A DNA stretch of 19,575 nt from an uncultured Actinomycetes bacterium. Lineage in GTDB: Bacteria > Actinomycetota > Acidimicrobiia > Acidimicrobiales > Microtrichaceae. The position numbers and the translations under genes are program-made. Of the stretch, positions 16,229-19,575 are shown piece after piece (position 1 is the stretch's first letter; the number at the start of each line of letters is the position of its first letter). The notes under the pieces were generated by a model. The model made no database searches. It saw only the letters and a list, made by a program, of their open reading frames with translations, and was not told where the DNA came from. The stretch lies in contig CAJANQ010000275.1 of the NCBI GenBank assembly GCA_903941145.1, positions 1-19,575 on the forward strand. Direction: 5' to 3'.

Positions 16229-17202
16229 TCAGCCGGCCTTGGCGGGCGTCCACTGGCGCGTGCCGCCATGGCGCGCTTGTCCTTGTTGTGGAGCATCCAG
16301 GCGAAGACGGCGAACAGAATGCCGTTGAAGATGGTGAACAGCGCCGGGACGAAACGCTTGTTGCCAAGGTTCCGCTCGAGCACGACCGTGATGATCTCCG
16401 CGTTCTCGTCGATGACCGGGAGCGGCGGGGCCTCACCCGGTGCGACGACCACGTCGGTCGTCTTCTGCAGCGTGATCGCAGCGAACAGCGGCGGGTTCTT
16501 CACCTGGATGGTGGACGCCACCCGGTTCCACGCCTTCTCGAGGAGGTTGTTGTCACCCTTGACCGTCTCGGGCTCGGCGGCCTTCTTGCCGCCGTAGAAG
16601 AACACGTCCTTGGTGATGTAGTCGCTCGACGAGGTCGTCTCGCCGAAGACCTTGGTGTTCACCAGGGTGGCGTCCGACGCGGCCACGGCGTCGCCCCGTC
16701 GGGAGTCCGACTCCGGCAGGATGCGCCAGCCGTTGAGCTTGGCGTCGACCTGCGGCTTCAGCGTCGGGACCACGGTGACGGCCTTGGTCAGCGTGGACGG
16801 TGTGAAGCCTTCGCCCTCGGTCGCAAGGATCTTCTCCGCGACGTCGGGGTTCTTGGCCGTGTAGGCCGCAAGCAGCTTGGCCGGGTCCGGCAGGTCCTCG
16901 GTACGGGGCAGCCTGTTGACCTGCTCGACCGCCACCGCGTCGTCACGGGTGAAGTTGACCTCACGCTCGATCCACGACGGGTCCTTGCCCTTCAGGCCGA
17001 TGCCGTACATCCACCAGATGGCACCCATCGTGAACATCCAGCCGGCCAGGCAGGTGATGGCGATGAGGAACCCGGTACGGATGCCCGTGTTGGTCGCGAG
17101 CAGCAGGTAGGTGGAGCCGCAGAGGACCACGACGCCGGTCAGGACGACGAAGACGCCCCGGATGGTCGGGTCAAAGGCAATAGCGGCGAGGGTCGAGGAC
17201 AT
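16229..17202 (-). CDS. Unrecognised three-helix membrane protein between bc-complex and nuo genes; apparent frameshift near its 3' end
   Basis: I do not recognise this protein. ATG at 17202 has AGGAG seven bases upstream. Residues 15-36 and 42-66 are membrane helices. A soluble domain of about 215 residues (68-283) follows, with no cysteines or obvious cofactor motif, and then a third helix at about 284-304 and a basic end (HNKDKR). The main frame runs on into nuoA. In the neighbouring frame, from 16267 down to TGA 16231-16229, twelve codons all end in G or C (reading GGTRQWTPAKAG), whereas the main frame there uses poor codons such as GCA, AGT, GGA, CCA and AGG. One missing base near 16262-16272 would make a 324-residue protein ending one base before nuoA. 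Its position suggests a role in assembling or linking the two respiratory complexes, but that is a guess. Confidence 0.7.
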
Positions 17203-17209
17203 TCAGTAG

Positions 17210-17214
17210 CTCCT
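17210..17214 (-). promoter_or_regulatory. Ribosome binding site of the unrecognised membrane protein
   Basis: The minus strand reads AGGAG seven bases before ATG 17202, within the 18-base gap after the cytochrome c gene. It is the clearest consensus-like site in the window and fixes the start. Confidence 0.65.
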
Positions 17215-17220
17215 GCGCGG

Positions 17221-18426
17221 TCAGCCGGCGGCGGGGACGGCGAACGTGGGCGAGTTCTTGGTTCCCGCCACGGGGGACTTCACGGTCGAGTCGTTGTCGA
17301 GGTTGCGCTCGTAGGTCACGATCGCCCAGACCTGGGCAGAGGTCAGCATGCCCTCCGGGCCCTTGTCAGGAACGCCCTTGTCGGACTGGCCGGTGTTCGG
17401 GTTGGCGCCGAAGCCCGGCATCTGCGGGTTGCCCTGCTTGCGGGAGAAGTAGAGCTTGCCCGACTCCATGCCGTTCCAGATCAGGTCGAAGTGCTGCTTC
17501 TCGGTGGCCGAGTTCTGGATGCCCTCGAGGTTCGGGCCGAACGAGGTGTACTGAATGCGCTCGAACGGGGCGTAGGCCTTGCCGTAGTTGGCGCCAGGGA
17601 CGTGGCAGCGGGCGCACGAGTACGACCCGGCCGCAAGTTCCTGGTTGTTGAAGAGGATCTCGCCGAGCCTGAGCTCGTCGCCACGGGACAGCCGGTTGGC
17701 GTTGAGCGGCTCGCCGTCGCCCCGGTTGGTCTTCTCCACGGCGATCATCCGCTTGTAGAGCGCCGGGTCGATCTGCTTCACGACGTCGTTCACCTCGGCG
17801 CGCATCTGCGGGACCGTCAGCTGGACCGACCACAGGTAGTCGATGATGTTGTCGATCTGCTGCGTGGTGAGCGGGCCGCCACCGGGTCCGCCCCAGGCCG
17901 CCATCGGGGAACCGGGACGGCCGTAGTTCAGGATGTAGCGGACCTCTTCCTCGGAATAGCGCCACATGAGGTTGTTGAGCGCCGGGGCGATCCAGTTGAC
18001 CTGCGCGACGTACTGCCCGTTCTGGTCGTTGAGGATGTAGGTGGCGACGCCGCCGCCACCGCCGCCGCCGTGGCAGTTGACGCACTGTGCGCCGTTCTCG
18101 TAGAGCTCGAGGCCCCGCTCGACGAAGGTCTCCTCGAAGACCTCCACCGCGCCTTCCTGCCGGCCCGGCTCGCCGAGCCAGTAGAGCGGGATGACCAACG
18201 CGCAGAGGGCCAGCAGGCCAGCTGCGGAGAAGAGCGCCCAGTTGAGCTTCTTGCCCTCGAGCTCGTCGTCGGAGAAGTACTCCTTGCGGTTGGCCGCCAG
18301 CTCAATCTCCGAGCCCGCCTCGCCGCGTCCGGCGCGGGCGTTGGCGAACAGCCAGGCGATCCCGCCAAGCACGACGACAGCCAGGATGACGAAGCCGAAG
18401 GTCCGTTGTGAGGTTGCAAGAATCAT
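17221..18426 (-). CDS. qcrC: Membrane-anchored dihaem cytochrome c of the bc complex (QcrC-like)
   Basis: The 401-residue protein has two N-terminal membrane helices (about 10-28 and 64-84) with a charged loop between them, then two cytochrome c domains on the outer face. Haem-binding CVNCH is at 115-119, with likely distal Met175 (SPMAAWGG). CARCH is at 271-275, with likely distal Met336 (PQMPGFG). It probably takes electrons from the Rieske centre and passes them to a terminal oxidase. A run of seven glycines directly follows the first haem motif. Unlike the QcrC of Corynebacterium and mycobacteria, which ends in a membrane helix, no C-terminal helix is visible, so the symbol marks function rather than strict orthology. 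The ATG at 18426 follows qcrA by 42 bases and lacks a good ribosome binding site. The stop is TGA, 18 bases before the next gene. Confidence 0.9.
   Translation of the reverse strand: MILATSQRTFGFVILAVVVLGGIAWLFANARAGRGEAGSEIELAANRKEYFSDDELEGKKLNWALFSAAGLLALCALVIPLYWLGEPGRQEGAVEVFEETFVERGLELYENGAQCVNCHGGGGGGGVATYILNDQNGQYVAQVNWIAPALNNLMWRYSEEEVRYILNYGRPGSPMAAWGGPGGGPLTTQQIDNIIDYLWSVQLTVPQMRAEVNDVVKQIDPALYKRMIAVEKTNRGDGEPLNANRLSRGDELRLGEILFNNQELAAGSYSCARCHVPGANYGKAYAPFERIQYTSFGPNLEGIQNSATEKQHFDLIWNGMESGKLYFSRKQGNPQMPGFGANPNTGQSDKGVPDKGPEGMLTSAQVWAIVTYERNLDNDSTVKSPVAGTKNSPTFAVPAAG
18049..18069 (-). repeat. Seven-codon glycine repeat after the first haem motif
   Basis: Seven consecutive glycine codons (six GGC and one GGT) encode residues 120-126 of the dihaem cytochrome c, directly after CVNCH. 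The near-perfect trinucleotide repeat could vary in length by slippage without breaking the frame. Confidence 0.8.
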
Positions 18427-18468
18427 GGGGTCAGCAAGTCCGTCCGTGTCGGTTCCGGTTCAGGGCGA

Positions 18469-19341
18469 TCAGCCCGAGTGGCCTTCCGAGGAGCCAATGC
18501 AGTTGGGACCTTCGGCCTCCTGGCCGGTGGTGTTGGTGCCGATCGGCGGTCCCTGGACCACCTGGCCGGTGTTGACCACCAGCGAACCGCCGGCGATCTC
18601 CATGCCGAAGCTGTCCATACCACGCGGCGCCGGGCCGCCCTTCTTCTCGCCGACCTGGTTGTACTGCGACCCGTGGCAGGGGCACTCGAACCACTGGGAG
18701 CTGTTGCACGACGGCACGCGGCAGCCCAGGTGCGGGCACTTCTGGTAGAGGGCCACCACGCCGGCCTTCATGCCGTTGAGCACCGCCGGGGGATAGACCT
18801 GCTCGGCCTTCGGCAGCGCCGACGCCGGGTACTCGGTGATCCACATCCGGCCCTCGGGCTTGTAGAGGAATCCGTTGCTCTTCTGGATGTCGGACTTGAT
18901 GTCGCTGACCTTGCCCACGTTGATCTTGGAGCCGAAGCCGCCCGAGCTCGACGGCCACAGGAAGCCGACGAACGCGGCGCCAAACCCGGCGACGCCCAGG
19001 CCGAACAGGGCGACGATCGACCGGTTCAGGAACTGGCGACGGGTGACGTCGAACGTCTCGGGGTCCGGGGCGGTCCACTCGACCGGCGCAGCCGACGGGG
19101 CCACGGCCACGGCACCTCCGGTGCGGGCGAGTGCGGCCGACTTCTCAATCTCACGGCCGGTCGGGGCGGCGACAGCCTCGGCTGCCTGCTCCTTCCGGGC
19201 CTTCTTGTCACGGGAGGACGTCTCTCGTGACAGCGAGCCGACCGCAGCGCCGGCGTCACGACGCTTCGCAGCACCGGCAAGGGCGACGCCCGCCAGGACT
19301 GCGATGACGACGACGGCAAGGACGATAAAGATTCCGCTCAT
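18469..19341 (-). CDS. qcrA: Rieske iron-sulfur protein of the cytochrome bc complex
   Basis: This 290-residue subunit takes one electron from menaquinol and hands it to cytochrome c. The Rieske motifs CPHLGC (202-207) and CPCHGS (220-225) give ligands Cys202, His204, Cys220 and His223, with Cys207 and Cys222 as the expected disulfide. An N-terminal helix (1-23) is followed by a Lys/Glu/Ala-rich linker (24-98). A twin-arginine motif, TRRQFLN, at 100-106 stands before a second helix (about 108-129), consistent with Tat-dependent insertion of the folded domain. Actinobacterial QcrA proteins often have three helices; I see two. Start ATG 19341 is supported by GAGGTG eight bases upstream. The gene follows cytochrome b by 12 bases. 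Confidence 0.95.
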   Translation of the reverse strand: MSGIFIVLAVVVIAVLAGVALAGAAKRRDAGAAVGSLSRETSSRDKKARKEQAAEAVAAPTGREIEKSAALARTGGAVAVAPSAAPVEWTAPDPETFDVTRRQFLNRSIVALFGLGVAGFGAAFVGFLWPSSSGGFGSKINVGKVSDIKSDIQKSNGFLYKPEGRMWITEYPASALPKAEQVYPPAVLNGMKAGVVALYQKCPHLGCRVPSCNSSQWFECPCHGSQYNQVGEKKGGPAPRGMDSFGMEIAGGSLVVNTGQVVQGPPIGTNTTGQEAEGPNCIGSSEGHSG

Positions 19342-19349
19342 TTTGTCAT

Positions 19350-19355
19350 CACCTC
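19350..19355 (-). promoter_or_regulatory. Ribosome binding site of qcrA overlapping the qcrB stop
   Basis: GAGGTG on the minus strand, eight bases before ATG 19341, shares two bases with the TGA of cytochrome b. This suggests coupled translation of the two subunits. Confidence 0.55.
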
Positions 19356-19575
19356 ACAGCTCGAAGAACAGTCCGTCCACCCAGGGGAGGGTGAAGTTGA
19401 AACCAGGTCCACGGAAGAACGAACCGATGATCACGAGCACAGCCCAGAACATGAGGTGCACCGTCATCAGCGAGATCGCGAACTTGCGGTCCTCGGGCTT
19501 GTTCGACGGGTTCTTGTCCATGTAGGGCGCCAGGATCAGGATGAAGATGCCCATGCCGGGAATGGTCACGCCGGC
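19354..19575 (-). CDS. qcrB: Cytochrome b subunit of the bc complex, C-terminal end (partial)
   Basis: Only the last 73 codons are inside the window. The segment ILAPYMDKNPSNKPEDRKFA matches the loop after the helix bearing the PG motif in the C-terminal (subunit IV-like) part of cytochrome b, where the family has P-F-x-D near the quinol-oxidation side. One membrane helix follows (LMTVHLMFWAVLVIIGSFFR), then GPGFNFTLPW, a terminal motif typical of menaquinol-oxidising cytochrome b proteins. The haem-ligand histidines are upstream, outside the window. I cannot tell whether the whole protein is one chain or a split b6/IV type. The stop is TGA, 12 bases before qcrA. Confidence 0.85.
   Translation of the reverse strand, partial: AGVTIPGMGIFILILAPYMDKNPSNKPEDRKFAISLMTVHLMFWAVLVIIGSFFRGPGFNFTLPWVDGLFFEL

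Noticed and set aside
16267..16284. ATG at 16269 with AAGGA ten bases upstream as an alternative nuoA start
   Set aside because: The codons between it and 16227 look non-coding in this frame and good in the neighbouring frame, and NuoA homology begins only near 16227. The AAGGA is explained by Lys-Asp codons of the upstream protein. It is still possible if the frame is not shifted.
16288..18411. Plus-strand open frame of 707 codons opposite the cytochrome c and membrane-protein genes
   Set aside because: It is an antisense shadow; the minus strand encodes haem motifs and membrane helices in the expected operon order.
18427..18468. The 42-base gap between the Rieske and cytochrome c genes as a possible regulatory site
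   Set aside because: It is the longest gap between genes but shows no clear promoter, hairpin, operator or riboswitch-like element.

Overview
The window is a high-GC stretch in which every supported gene lies on the minus strand, so transcription runs from position 19575 toward position 1. It holds the end of a cytochrome bc (menaquinol:cytochrome c) complex locus, then a complete 14-subunit respiratory complex I (nuo) operon, then the start of an unrelated sugar-transferase gene. The base composition, the actinobacterial-type Rieske and cytochrome b sequences and the full NuoE/F/G module with the extra N7 cluster motif suggest an actinobacterium, possibly of class Acidimicrobiia. The class is an inference from sequence character, not a database result.

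Layout in transcription order: C-terminal end of cytochrome b (qcrB, 19575-19354), Rieske protein (qcrA, 19341-18469), membrane-anchored dihaem cytochrome c (qcrC-like, 18426-17221), an unrecognised three-helix membrane protein (17202-16229), nuoA (16227-15745), nuoB, nuoC, nuoD, nuoE, nuoF, nuoG, nuoH, nuoI, nuoJ, nuoK, nuoL, nuoM and nuoN (ending at 789), and a 5'-partial GT4-type glycosyltransferase (765 to the window edge). The largest gap between genes is 42 bases, and no terminator or promoter is visible between the bc and nuo parts. The whole block could be one transcript that makes an electron path from NADH to menaquinone (complex I) and from menaquinol to cytochrome c (bc complex).

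Nearly all nuo genes are joined by TGATG or ATGA overlaps, with the ribosome binding site inside the last codons of the preceding gene. All 17 visible annotated stop codons are TGA.

Two places break this order. First, nuoC carries an in-frame TAG after codon 67, although both halves are recognisable NuoC in the same frame. Second, the unknown membrane protein and NuoA appear as one 485-codon frame, but codon statistics and a TGA-C-GTG junction in the neighbouring frame suggest they are two genes joined by a one-base frameshift near 16262-16272. Both could be sequence errors or real lesions; raw reads would decide.

I found no new defence or mobile system, CRISPR array, tRNA, rRNA or insertion sequence. 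The most novel item is the unrecognised membrane protein between the bc complex and complex I genes.
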